Below are positions 11,923 to 24,161 of a DNA stretch of 64,000 nucleotides, piece after piece. The translations under genes and the position numbers were made by a program. The stretch is from positions 24,872,865 to 24,936,864 of the forward strand of contig NC_083599.1 in the NCBI RefSeq assembly GCF_020882245.1, written 5' to 3'. The stretch comes from Rhopalosiphum padi. Lineage: Eukaryota > Arthropoda > Insecta > Hemiptera > Aphididae. Position 1 is the stretch's first letter. Every line of letters begins with the position of its first letter. The notes below the pieces were generated by a model, which was not told the origin of the DNA, made no database searches, and was given only the letters and a program-made list of their open reading frames with translations.

Positions 11923-12375
11923 AGCACGTAAGTGTAATTTTTTTGAATAATAAAAAGGTATTTTTGGATAACTAAATGTACTGTCTAAGCAGCTTTTATG
12001 TAACAAAAATATAGGAGATATATCACAGTTTGGAGTGTTTGTTTTTTCTTACGTATTTACATACATATAATAAGTATTGCTCAAGTTTAGAGTTTAACAA
12101 AAAAGAACACTATGAAAAATTCAACATGTACTGATACAGTCGTGAGATCATCACCGGATAGCCCTGCCACCGAAGTGTTTGTATCATAATAAACAAATTA
12201 TTATGATTTTAATATCAATGGCTGTTATTATGTTACATCGTTGAAGACATTTTTTTTATAAATCTTCGCAGCTGCAGCTAAACAGTATTTCTGATTTGTT
12301 TGGAAAACATCTTGACATTTTTCGTCTGTCATAATCAAGCATTACAGCCGTTCAAAGTTGCATAAATTGTCGACT
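11923..12375 (-). other. Rab3-GEF: Candidate 5' leader exon of Rab3-GEF
   Basis: A polypyrimidine tract followed by ACAG (ending 12376 on the minus strand) is a good acceptor. No stronger one lies between it and the start codon, so the coding exon probably extends to 12375 as about 450 nt of untranslated leader. The leader contains upstream ATGs, including a 4-codon ORF and one of about 28 codons. A weaker internal acceptor lies near 11981. Inference from splice signals only. Confidence 0.45.
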
Positions 12376-13927
12376 CTGTAAAAAATAAAAATATTATTTA
12401 AAACAAAAGATTATCAATATAATCATAACATGATTTAGTACGGAAGCTTAGAATAATATTATTAATGTATTTTGTGATATCTGTGTATTTAAAACCTTTA
12501 ATAGCATACTCGTTTAATAATAAGTATTTTCGGAAAATACGTAAAAAATAAATAATCATTTATGTGCATCAAAATTTCATGAAATATCCTCATAAAAAAA
12601 TTTAAATATGCGTTACGAAAGTCTTAAATATGCACTCAAATATACCCGTAAAAATGTTGATGTAGGTATGCATTTATTTTATGGAAATTTTTCAAATATG
12701 CACTTATATTCAACAATAAAATATTCAGAGAATTTATAATAGGTATGTACATTTTTCTTAAACCTGTTTTTAATATATAAAATCATACTATATTTTGTAT
12801 TTCGTATGCGAAATATCTAAAATGCTTAAAATTGTTGAGAAATATGTAAAACGAATAAATTAGATCCTATAATCTATAATTCTCTTTCAGCCAGTAATAA
12901 AATCATTATCAAACATATCTTCAACTTTATTTTACAGTCAGGTCTCAGAATTTAATAACGTGAGCTTTACCAACCATGTCTTACTTTGTCGGTTTACAGT
13001 GTTTATATGTTAATGTTAATGTTTTATGTTAATGTTTACTAGTTTAATATTGTTGGGATATAATAATTTTTGTGTAATTAAAAAATAAAAATAAAAATAA
13101 AAATTTTAAATAATTATTTTATTATTATATAATTTATTCGACTATCTTTATTCAAGAAGTTCAATAATTTAATAAATTAACTTAACTAAAAACTTATTTT
13201 TTGATAATAATGACGCAAATTTGATGATAAGCGTATATTTTTAAGTTTGATATTTTATTTTCAAATTATTTTTGACTATTTTGTAAACAATAATTATGGT
13301 TTATGACATAGCTAATACAGTGTAGAATAAAGGCTTTTGCGTTAAAGGACAAACATATTTTCACTGTTTGTAATTCCCTGGAGAATGGGATTATAAATTA
13401 ATTTTGATAATATACAATTTATGAGCAGCGGAAAAAATAATGACCCTTGGGGCACAAATAAAAATTATATTTAGTAAATTAATGAAAGTGGATAGTCTTT
13501 TTCAATCATTTCAAGTAATTGTAGCTTAACGTAGTTTTATTAATTTAAATTATAATACTATATTGTATTAAATTCATATGTTAGTCAATTAATTTGTTTC
13601 CACATAATTAAAAAAAAATTAATTAAAAAATGTTGAATATTTTAATTCTTATTTTTGGACTAAAATAATTTTATTTTCGGTAAAATATTATATAATATTT
13701 TAGTATATTATAATTTTGGTAAAGAATATAGATATTACCTAAGTAAACTCATTCTTTCACTATTTAGTAAATTATCGCTATAGTTAACTAAATATTATCA
13801 CTTTAAAATTTTGAACAAAGTTAATAGATAATACCATAGTTATTACTCGTATACATTGATACTAATGATACCTATATTAAAGAATTGGGAAGTTCAATAA
13901 ATTGTATAATGTTAAAGACGTCACCCC

Positions 13928-14520
13928 TTATAGTAATGGTGACCAGACGTACTCTTTTTTGTAGGACAGTACTCTTTTTTGATGCGTGTCCTAGTGTTCT
14001 TAACAATAGTGTTAAGTACATGATATATTGTACTCTTTTTTTAAAATTATTATGGGCTAATAGGTATGCGTGTTAATGTGTTTTTTATTATTTGATTATT
14101 TATTTATATTATATTGTTCGACCTAAAGCATTCTTATTGGTTGGTAGTACGATTTAAACGACTAAATGATATATATTTAAATTTTACACTCGGTATTTTT
14201 ACCTTTAAAAATAATTTATACTTTAGTTTAAGTTTACTTTAAATTCTTCAATATCAAAGTATTTTCAACGTAAAGACACACACTAAATGAGTTGACATTA
14301 TAATTTCAACTAATTGGTTTTTATAATTGATAATAATGATAAAATAAATAGAGTAATCAGATGAAAAAAAAACAATTTTTATAGAAGGAGATGACCTATG
14401 GAAATATGGGTAAAATGGGTAGAATAGTATATGCATTGGGCAATTACGACAGAGAAGGAGCTAAGTTTTAAAATGTACTTTTTTTAAAATTTTTATAACT
14501 GGTCACCATACTTATTATAG
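13928..14520. mobile_element. Inverted-repeat MITE-like element
   Basis: ATGGTGACCAG at 13936-13946 faces its exact complement CTGGTCACCAT at 14499-14509. TTATAG occurs just outside both ends (13928-13933 and 14515-14520) and could be a target duplication. The interior is AT-rich with two copies of GTACTCTTTTTTG near the left end and no transposase. Superfamily not assigned. The short open frames inside are not credible genes. Confidence 0.6.
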
Positions 14521-15221
14521 TGTACACTCAATGTGGGCTCCTTCTTGCTATTAAACATATTTTTACCGAATGTAAAGTATACGATACAGAGAAAAGAAAA
14601 CTTCAAATACCTTATCAGTGACCACCTAGCGGAAATATTAAGCACAGAAGTGTTTGTCGTTTGCGCATCATTAGCACCTTATAATGTGGTAAGAAATTTG
14701 ATTTGTCGTCCTACCTACTATATTGACATGACCGAATGATACACCGATAACTTTATATAGGTGACGATAATATCATAACTGATAACTTATAAGTTATAAG
14801 TTATAATAAGCTTAGGAACCACAGTTGTACATTTATACGAAAATCAACAATATCTAGAACCGTAGTTTTTGGTTTTGTTATAGGTTACGTATATTCAAAA
14901 GCTTATCATTACCGTTATTATCATTATTAAATATTAACAGCCTGTCATTTAAATGTTTCGTTATAAAATGACTACATCACATTTGATACAATCGAAGAGA
15001 TGTGTTTCGGCAATAATAGTACACGAATACAAATACATGTACAAAATGTCACACGCCAAACACAGGTGATATTATACGGAAATGTCCGAAAATAAACGTG
15101 CTATGCTTCAGTGAAAACCGACAATAGACCAATACTCTAAGAATTCTTTGTATAAATTTATAGTTTTGTATAATTATTGATATATATATATGTATATACT
15201 TACGTAATTTATAAAAATTTT

Positions 15222-15517
15222 AATGCTCAAACGGCGTATAAAAGGTTAGGTATTTGTAATAATAGCTATTGCAAAACGAGTGTTATTTATTTTGAATATG
15301 AATATTAATGATTTTTTTTTTATACATTTATAATTCAGTAATTATTGATATCATAAACGTAATTTATAAAAATTGTGATGCGCAAACGGCCTATAAAAAT
15401 GTTATTAACAACAAAAGCTATGGGAAAATACCCCAAGCCTTTTTAAACAAAAGCGATGCGCAAACGGCCTACAAATAAGGTCATTCGTAACAATAACGCC
15501 GATGCGCAAACGTCCTA
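15222..15517 (+). repeat. Four spaced copies of a 17-bp GC-rich motif
   Basis: GATGCGCAAACGGCCTA occurs exactly at 15377-15393 and 15455-15471. It has one change at 15501-15517 (ACGTCC) and three at 15222-15238 (AATGCTCAAACGGCGTA). Start-to-start spacings are 155, 78 and 46 bp. The first two copies also share about 20 bp to their left (CGTAATTTATAAAAATT). This looks like a degraded tandem array or a repeated binding motif. No coding function seen. Confidence 0.65.
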
Positions 15518-17349
15518 CGCCCAAGCACAAATCCATCCAACATCAGTATATCACCAAGCCCAGCCAATTTTTATCAGCAACACATCTCATTAACTTTGCC
15601 TATAGTGAACATCAACAAACCATTACTCTTCAACAATTTATCTATGCTTTACATTCATTTATCTATATTAATTGTATACAACCATTTTTCTTTTTTTTAA
15701 ATTTGTTTTGTTTAATTTATTTAAAAAACAAATGTTATTTACCGTTATTAACTAATCTATATAAATTGTTATGTCTTAATTTATCTACACTATGTATTGC
15801 ACTGTTACGTCCAATGGCCACAGCAACCGCGGATTATAATAATAATAAAATGTTATAGCAAATCACTTTCTATTTTCAAATATGTGTGTTTGTTATAAAT
15901 GAAAATATTTGATAAAATAAATTAAAAATATATTTTATGCAGTGTTAGCGACTTTCAATTTTATGATACTCTGTTTAGATATAATTTTATAGTTTATGCA
16001 ATAATGTACAAAATAAAAAAAATCCTAAAAAATAATTGACTATGATTTTTATTTTAATGAATATGGTAAGTTTTAGGTAGGTACCAACTACCAGTATTAA
16101 TTGAACTACTTCATATGTGAATTGTATAGTAGGTTACCATAAAACTAAAAAAAAGTAATTTTTTATTTGATGTTCAAAACAAGCAATCTAAAATAGAGTC
16201 TAAAGTGTTGTTTTGCTATAGCAATAAAACGATTTATAATGTAAGTGTACTTATATCAGTCAAGGATAGTCATTTTTTTAGACATATAAATTGTACTTTA
16301 TGATACAGTTTTTTTTTATAGTTAATTAGTATCAAGTGTATTAAAAAACACTTTCAAAAAGTATTTAATTATATATTATTTATTAAATATATTGAACTAC
16401 ATCATAAAATATGTATACCTGCCAAATAAATTTTCAATGTATGCTAAAAGATGGGTTCCTAAGTTAGTTATTTTTAACTTTTGTTTTTTCATAGCGTCGC
16501 ATTTTGATTGTGATTTTGTCTTCTTTTTTAGGGTAACTATTTGTATTAAGATAACCTTGTTTCTCTTCCAAAGCTTTAAAAATAAATTATTTTATGTCAA
16601 CAATAATAACTAATATAAGCTACCCACAAATATTTGTATAATGAGTTATAGCTTTATTTTTATAAATTGTTTGCTTGACTTATCAACATGAAATAAAGTG
16701 TGTAGGTTGATTCTTACTACGCAAATAAAACGTATCTCCTAAATAAAATGTTCTTTTTTTTTTAATCAATTATTCATTATTTTATATTAGTTTTAAACAA
16801 CACGTCCAGTAGAAGAGAAAAAACCAAGTCAAATAAATATAATAAAACTGTTGTATTCGTTATTTAATACCAAAGGGATTTGTGCTTAAAATCTAACGAA
16901 CAGTAACTACAATAATTAATATAACTAAAATATAATCCACGGTAGCTATCTAACTGGTAACAAAAACTAAAGCTTCAACGTGTATTCAATTTAATATAAT
17001 ACTGTTGTACCATTGATCCCGTATATATAGATACTAATCAATTATAATTTATAAACGAGTACGTATAGTATACGTTGTATACTGTAATAATATTATATTG
17101 TCTTTGACGCCCGTCGCGGTGTCGCCTTTCCAGTTTCCACCCACGGGAAAAGGGTCGGAATTAAATGTATGTTTATTAAAGACACATCTAATTTTATACA
17201 CAATATACTGTTTATACTTTAAATACGCTTTTAATCCATTAACCTTACTACATTAGCTTTCCGGGTCGTCAATTAAAAAAAAAAAAAAATATATTAGTTT
17301 TTATTAGTTATTTTTAAATTAATATGTCTACAAAATTATATATTTTTTT

Positions 17350-17391
17350 AATTGTTATCTGTAGTTTCAGATACACTTTCAGATAACAATT
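17350..17391. repeat. Perfect 12-bp inverted repeat
   Basis: AATTGTTATCTG (17350-17361) and CAGATAACAATT (17380-17391), separated by 18 bp that contain a further TTTCAGATA word. No gene context; it may be a remnant of a foldback element. Confidence 0.6.
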
Positions 17392-19499
17392 ATTTTTACC
17401 TAGTATTAATATTTTATGTACTTGGAATAATTTTTTCCTACAATATAGGCACGGTCACATTAATGTTCTAGCGGAAATATATTTAACACAACTTTTTTAT
17501 TATTATTATATTTTTTTATTTCATAATAAATTGTAAGTACTTTTTAACATCAAATATTGACTAAATATAGTAAAGCAATATACAACATTAATAACATTGT
17601 ATTGTTCAATTGGGGTAGGTGGAAACTGGAGGTAGTTGCGAATATATACGGTACGGTACAAAATAACTTTTTCTGGAAAAAAAATATTAAATAAACTTAG
17701 AAACGAAACCGAGACTATATATGTCAACGTATATTGTTTGAAAAGTAAAAATTACTTTTTGTTTGTCTATGTCCAGACGGTTATGGCGTTCAGCATAAAA
17801 TATCCCTTAATATAATTGAAAATTCTAATGCTATTTATATCAAGTTAAGGAATAACACAATTCTATAGAGACCATGATCAAATATTTGAATATTTCTACC
17901 GTCTAGTGATTTTCAGATGTATAAAATACTCTGGTCCAATAAACCATACAAAATAAATAACAATAAAATAATAACGACAATAAGTTGCTTTACGATTTTT
18001 CATAAAAAAAATAATAGGCAATAATAGCTAGATAATTACTAGTACTAGAGAAATATTATTAACTATTGACTTTATGTCTTTAATCATTGATCGTTAATCA
18101 GTGTTTAAATTATGTATATTTTAAATGATTTTGACAAATTACTATTCAGTTCTTACCAGATATTTATACTAATAACGTGTACACTATTAACACAGACTAT
18201 TTCTTGACAAACTTACGGAGAAAAATATTATAAAACAACGTTTTGAAATAATATATTATGCATTACAATGTATTTAGAGGCAAAATACTATTTTTTGGAA
18301 AAATCCTAAATTCAAAAACAAATTAATTTTCTATATTGTGGTATTATAGGGAAGTATAATATCATTGACCAAGTTGTACTAAAGATTCCGGATAAATGGT
18401 AATTCAATAGTGTTCAAAAACTAATTTGATTACTAAATTATAAGTATAAATCATATACCTAATTTAATTTATGTGTGTTATTTATCTATTGATCGTTTTT
18501 TATAAATATAAATTGTTTTTTAAAAAAAAAACACTAAATAAATTATTTTTTAGTCATAGAAATTTGAACATTTATACATTGTATACTTTGTACAGTATAT
18601 TAATATGCGGGTACTAATAAAAAGTTACAGGTTATAGAGAATATGATGGTTGTACCTATAGGAAAAATGAATATAAATTGACACGATTAATAGGTAAGTA
18701 ATATACATATATACGTCAATGTCTCCGATAGAGGTAAAATGTTATTATGTTTGTTTTATAATAAATAAAAACTGAAATTGATATAAATAGAAGTTTTATG
18801 AAATATTATGTAATTAATTACCGAACTAATTACGTATCATTTATTGTATTTAGACTGTACGTTTTCACTATAACTATCAATTGAACAAAAGTGGAAAATA
18901 ACAATAAATCATATAAGTATGAGTACATTACTACATTCATTTATAGGTATTAAAAACATATAATAAAAATGTAGTTAAAAAACGGCGCTGAAAGGATCAC
19001 TTCTTTCTAACGATTGATATAAATATATCAAAAGGTATTCCATGTGTACATAAAACAAAAATGATTATATACAGATACATTATTTTTATTTGAACTCGAG
19101 CGAATACTATTTAATAGTTTCCAATAAAAAAAGTATTATATCTTTATTTTATACCACATTTATATTGGTAAACGTTAACTGTATATAAAAAACAAGTTCA
19201 TGTATAATATGCTTGCAACTGTATTGCTATATCTATTAAGATTATATTTATATATATTTTAATACATATTTAACTGATCGATTCGATAAAAATTGATGCA
19301 TTTAGATTTGTTTCTTTTTTTATGAATATTAATTTCACTTACTTATTTAAATAGTTTAAGTTTAACACTTATACCGAAAGTGGTTTACGTGTGAATGTCA
19401 CATTATTAAAATATCTGAAGATGAAAACACTTTGTCACCGATGTTCAATCAGTTTAATTTAATTGTTTTTATTAAGGCGATAAACATAACTAAAACAAC

Positions 19500-21200
19500 T
19501 CGATTATTCGATTCACTGTGTTTTTCCCCATAACGCGTGAGGCGTTCAGTCACACTAACAAATCCAAACACACATCAAACGATATAGGTATACCGTAGTT
19601 ACAGCCTTGAAAACGCGTAGGTGTAGGAACCGACGGCCTGCGGTGAGCCGATAAAACAAACAGCAGTGAAACTAGGGCACACCGTATTATTTAAATTATG
19701 ACAATTTGCTCGGTAGGTACCTAACAATGTTATGATTAGTATGCGAAAAATAGTTGGTAACAATTGGTATATAGGTATATATTTTCCGCGTAGTAATTAT
19801 TAAAACACATTGCCAGTATATAATATGTGATATAGGTACGAGGTGAATTCTTTCATCGCTAAGCCGATAACTTTTCATCGGTAAGTGTATATTATGTTTT
19901 TGAAAATATATTTTTAAGACAATTTAAAGTCAGAACACTACAATATTTCAGAAAGGAAAGTATTTTTTTTATAATTTTTACTATTTTTTTTACCGTCGTT
20001 GGTGTTTTAAGATATTAATTTAAATTACATCACTAATGTAAGTAATTAACTACCCAATGATTCGAAATTCAATTTAATGAATTCAAATCGAATCATATTA
20101 GTTAATTTTTTTTTATATATTTAGTTTATGTAGGCAAAGGTTATAGTAATGCAACAATATTTAGGAATTTAGGGCGAGAACCTATACCCTTGTGTCGCTC
20201 TACATCACAGTTACGCCTAAAATTCTATTGACCTTTACCAAATTATGTATCAAAACATTGTTTTCAAACATACATACACACATTTACTGATAAATGTATT
20301 GTATATACATAATATTATGTATCTAGTGTATAGCTACACTCTTATTATCTATTACATTTACGTTACCTAAATAAATAAATCGTATAAATTGTTCACATAA
20401 TATTTCGATGTTTCATATCGACACAATTTTGAACGGCACAGGCGAACACCGTTCTTACACATACAACAATATAGTATAATCTAATGAGTAAATGTTATAA
20501 AGGTACTGTTATACTTATTATCTACTTAAGTGTAAATCATGCAGTTATATTAATAATATAAATGTTATTATATAATATGATGTTTAACTTTCAGCATAAA
20601 CTTATATATTTACGCGTTAAGCATAACATTTTATTTCATTTCACTTTCTATGGGTTCAAAACGATTATTTAAACGAATGCCTGTAGTGTATATGTTTTTA
20701 TCTTTTATAGTTTGTAACTTACCTTGTTTTTTGTAGATCCGTTGTAACGTGTATATAAAATAATATAATGTTTTCAGTCTTTTCAGTAAAAAAAAAATAA
20801 ATAAAACAACGTGAAAATTTGCGATTACAAAAATTAATTTCGGTATTCCTCCTTCTATACCTAAATGACGGAGACCAACAACTCGATATTGTAAGCGTAT
20901 ATTATTACGGCCAAGATAAGTTCACGGCGGGTCGGTCGGATGCCGCCGAGCTTGCGCAATCGCAGTCGGCCCTCGAGAAAATCAATATTAGCCGCCTCAA
21001 CCTTATTGTGTGACCCACACGTATATATATATATATAGTTATAATGACATATTTCTACGGAATAATGTAATTCCGAGCCTGGCAGCCCGCACGATGATGA
21101 TCAAAGTTTCGTCAACGAGACGGTTACCAGCTTGCGGTTTTCGTTCGCTGTATAGCCTGCAAGTTTACAACGTTGCCATTTTTTTAAAATTTTCTCAAAA
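19500..21200 (-). promoter_or_regulatory. Candidate distal first exon/promoter of Rab3-GEF
   Basis: A strong minus-strand donor, CAAG|GTAAGT, lies at 20723/20722. Upstream of it (20.86-21.17 kb) is a block clearly richer in G, C and CpG than its surroundings, with a second such patch at 19.5-19.67 kb. The nearest downstream minus-strand gene is Rab3-GEF, whose leader acceptor at 12375 could pair with this donor across an 8.3-kb intron. Short open frames here (for example 20819-21013 +) resemble no known protein. Low confidence without transcript data. Confidence 0.3.
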
Positions 21201-21261
21201 ACCAATGAGAAAACGTGATAGAGAAACTAGAAAAAAAAAAATGCTTTATTTGTATGTATAA

Positions 21262-22470
21262 AACATACACATTATCACGCGGAGGTGCTACTTAAAGCTT
21301 CCGGGATTTTTTTCCGCTACCGTAATATAAAAATACATGAATATTCGACGAAAAATTAAAACACGTAATTGAATAATCATTATATGACTCCTACGCGTCA
21401 CTAATAAAAAGTTAAAATAAACAAGGAGAAAATTATTAGATTATAATACCTATATGTACAATTATTAATGATGTGCAAAATAATACATTTCGTTATGTTT
21501 GACATATTTATAACGATAACATTAAAATATGAAATACAACACATTTTTATCAATTTAAACTTTATTGTGATTAAATTAAATGTTTCGTATATTATATTAT
21601 ATCGTATTAATTATTGTAAAACGTGTATAATATGCGTAGGTAGGTTACGCTAGCATTATCTCTTGGCCAAATAGTGCACGAACGTAAAAATTAAAATTTC
21701 CACAGAACAAATACTTTATCGAATATTTAAAGTTAATTTGTGACAAGTTTATTACAAGTTAATTTTGTTTTCTAACAAATTTGTTTTTGTTAAGTAAAAT
21801 TATGACCGATTGAGTTTTTTTTTATTTATAGTGATTTTATGTTATTCGATAATTATTTTCATTTTTTTTTATTCAATTATATTATTATATACCTTGAAAT
21901 TGGTACTTAATATTTATTGAATATTTTTGTGAATCGTAATATTGTAGTGCCGATAGAAAAAATTGTATTTATTAGTGTGTGTTTCTGTTGAAAAGTAGAA
22001 GATAGTTACTTGGTTGGTTAAGAGATCGCGTTCCATGATATACTTGGACACCAACTTGATGTTTATAGCCTTTTATTTTATGACTTTATGTTTAATTCAA
22101 TGTAATTTTAATGTATGTAATTTGATGTATTTAGTAATGTTCATTTAGTTGTATTATTATCAGCCACAATAAGTGTTAAAAAAAAAGAAGATTTTTTCAA
22201 TGTCTTGTTCATATATTTATGTATGTTAGAGTGGATATGTTAATTTGATGAAAAATGTGTATTGACATTTAAACATGCTAAATACTTGAATTTAATATAA
22301 GATTCTTCATAAGTTATTCTTACAGCATTTTAAAAATATTGAAAATACATTGGCACAATTTTTTATAGATATTGAAGCCACATTACTAAATTTGTATAAC
22401 GATAAATAACGATTTTATGTAGTTATTATGTTGTACTGTATAAAAAATTAATGATAATAATTCCAATATA
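21262..22470. other. AT-rich intergenic stretch, no gene seen
   Basis: No exon or RNA gene recognised. The stretch at 22289-22330 (TTTAATATAAGATTCTTCAT) resembles 8335-8370, which points to shared repeat ancestry. Ends at the TTAA target site of the piggyBac element. Confidence 0.4.
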
Positions 22471-22474
22471 TTAA

Positions 22475-22660
22475 CACGTTGAGCGCCAAAGGTGCTTCTA
22501 CCAAGTTACTCAATTTGGCCATGAGACACATAATTGGGTCTCAATAAAGTACAATAAAACATCTTGTGAGACCCATATATGGGTCTCATTATATCATTGT
22601 ATTTATTAAGCGATTACCAGAAATAGGTCTCATTTATCGGAATTATTTCATTGGATTTTA
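22475..22660. repeat. piggyBac left end: terminal and subterminal repeats
   Basis: Starts with the terminal inverted repeat CACGTTGAGCGCCA. It then has GGCCATGAGACACATAATTG, GGGTCTCAATAAAG, the palindrome-like TGAGACCCATATATGGGTCT and AGGTCTCATTT. These are probably transposase contact sites, by analogy with other piggyBac ends. Confidence 0.8.
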
Positions 22661-22785
22661 ATTCTACAGTGTTGCCACATCATTTTGGTGTTTGTAGCAA
22701 CGGGATATCTTGTTTTTTTTTTTTTTTATGAATTGTTTTCTATTCTGTAACATCGATGTCTGTAATGCATAATATTCCGCGGTAA

Positions 22786-23520
22786 CCATGTTATTGCATC
22801 AATATCAATGATAAGAACTGGTATTCAAGTGTAGAACTGGCAGAATTACTACAATCAAAAAATACATATTTAGTTGGAACATTAAGGTGCAATAGAAAGT
22901 CTAATCCGAAAGAAGTAACTAAAAAAAAATTGAAAAGAGGGGAAATTGTGTCTCAGAGAAGCTCATCTAATGTGTTGGTGCTGAAGTGGAGGGACAAACG
23001 GGATTTAGTTATGGTTTCTTCTAAACATGATAGTGCTCTTACAAATTTGAAAATAAGAGGAAAAATAGTACAAAAACCAACAGTAGTTGTTGATTATAAT
23101 ATTGGAAAAACTTCAATTGACCTCTCAGATCAGATGACTTCCTACTCCAACCCTCTTCGTCGCAGTCAAAAGTGGTACAGAAAAGTTGCTCTAGATGCAT
23201 TATTAAACATAAGTGTTGTTAATGCTCTAGTTTTATTCCAGAAAGTTACATCTTCAAAAATGTCTATTACAGTATTCAGATCTACACTTGTAGAACAGTT
23301 AATAAATAAAGAAACTATCACAGAAATTATATCACAAAAACATGTTTTAGAAAAAGCAAACAGAAGTAGATGTGTTGGCTGTTACTCTAAGGCAGTAAAA
23401 AAAAAAGGCAGAAAATATGCACAATGCAATACAAAAAAAATTAATACTAAATGTTTTTTATGTGATAAACATTTTTGTCTTGATTGTTTTTTTGAGGAAC
23501 ATAAAATTGTAAAGAAGTAA
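22786..23520 (+). pseudogene. piggyBac transposase, C-terminal remnant
   Basis: An open frame of 244 codons runs from just after an in-frame TAA (22783-22785) to the stop at 23518-23520. It contains WYSSVELAELL, TYLVGTLRCNRKSNPKEV, KKKLKRGE, DYNIGKTSIDLSDQM and QKWYRKVALDALLN, all typical of the second half of piggyBac transposases. SIDLSDQ carries the third acidic catalytic position (GVDxxDQ in the family). A C-terminal cysteine-rich zinc-ribbon follows (CVGC, CFLCDKHFCLDC). The segment with the first catalytic Asp is missing and no good start codon is seen, so it is non-functional as a transposase. The intact C-terminal frame suggests a fairly recent deletion or retained use as a DNA-binding module. 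Confidence 0.92.
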
Positions 23521-23650
23521 AGTTTTTATTGATTTGTTATGTTTTATAATTTATAAAATAAAGTTGTTATTTTTATTTAACTAGATTGAAAAAAAATATG
23601 TTTCAAGTTTTTATTGATTTGTTTTGTTTTATAATTTTTAAAATAAAGTT
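23521..23650 (+). repeat. 45-bp direct duplication with AATAAA signals
   Basis: 23521-23565 and 23606-23650 are 45-bp direct copies differing at two positions. Each ends AAATAAAGTT, so each contains a possible polyadenylation signal. They immediately follow the transposase stop codon. Confidence 0.85.
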
Positions 23651-23929
23651 ACAATTACCATTATGTATTACTATTGTTATTCAATGAAGTAGACTGAAAT
23701 TTTTTTAAGTTTTTTGTTTTTCTATAAGAATATTGAACATAAGCAATGTTATTTTTTATATGTTAATAAAATTAATTACATACAATTGACTGCATGTTAT
23801 TATTGGTTTACTCTACATTTACCAATAACATTTATAATTGGTTATGTCAATCTATGATTACCTATTTTATAAAATAGTTGAGGGTCAAATATGAGTCTCA
23901 AAATATCATTTAAATAATATATTTTTGAT

Positions 23930-24157
23930 GGGTGACTCCGTTTGGCCATGAGACCTATTTTAGGGTCTCGCTCCAAATCAGTTAAAAAATATTATTAATC
24001 CCTTATGTTAGCCATAATAATAGTATGTGTAAAATTTCAAACCATTTGGGCAATTTTTTTTTCAATTTTTTTTTTGAGTAAACCATACCAAAAATTATGT
24101 GGCGGTTTGATCGAAGATAAGTGAGACCCAAATTTGTGTCTCATGGCGCTCAACGTG
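23930..24157. repeat. piggyBac right end: terminal and subterminal repeats
   Basis: Contains TTTGGCCATGAGACC, AGGGTCTCGCTCC, GTGAGACCCAAATTTGTGTC and the terminal repeat TGGCGCTCAACGTG next to TTAA. It mirrors the left end in inverted order for the outermost motif but repeats the TTTGGCCATGAGAC word in direct orientation. Confidence 0.8.
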
Positions 24158-24161
24158 TTAA

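Larger units (their letters stand above)
12376..20722. other. Gene-poor AT-rich stretch 5' of Rab3-GEF coding region
   Basis: No convincing coding exon was seen on either strand. It probably contains a long first intron of Rab3-GEF. It holds the inverted-repeat element at 13.93-14.52 kb, the GCGCAAACGG repeats at 15.2-15.5 kb, and a 12-bp perfect inverted repeat at 17.35 kb. A small GC-rich patch lies at 17.10-17.16 kb, and a sequence rich in AAATATGCA-like words lies at 12.58-12.72 kb. Confidence 0.5.
22475..24157 (+). mobile_element. piggyBac-type DNA transposon, internally deleted, with TTAA target duplication
   Basis: Bounded by TTAA at 22471-22474 and 24158-24161, the hallmark piggyBac target site. 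The terminal inverted repeats begin CACGTTGAGCGCCA on the left and are matched exactly by TGGCGCTCAACGTG on the right. Subterminal regions contain several GAGACC/GGTCTC words, often as palindromes, and TTTGGCCATGAGAC occurs once near each end (22514-22527 and 23941-23954) in the same orientation. The 1683-bp element encodes only the C-terminal part of a transposase, whereas family members usually encode about 550-650 residues. It is therefore a deleted, non-autonomous copy. It sits between Rab3-GEF and the 3' end of the ACE gene. Confidence 0.93.

Noticed and set aside
12580..12720. AAATATGCA-rich segment, with a similar one at 46.83-46.97 kb
   Set aside because: The similarity is mainly shared short words in AT-rich DNA; I could not align them well enough to claim a repeat family.
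15502..15858. 118-codon plus-strand open frame
   Set aside because: Starts inside the fourth copy of the 17-bp repeat and is Phe/Leu/Ile-rich as expected from AT-rich DNA. No recognised similarity.
20819..21261. Two short plus-strand frames in a GC-richer patch
   Set aside because: No similarity, no good start context. Better explained as promoter or untranslated exon DNA for a minus-strand transcript.
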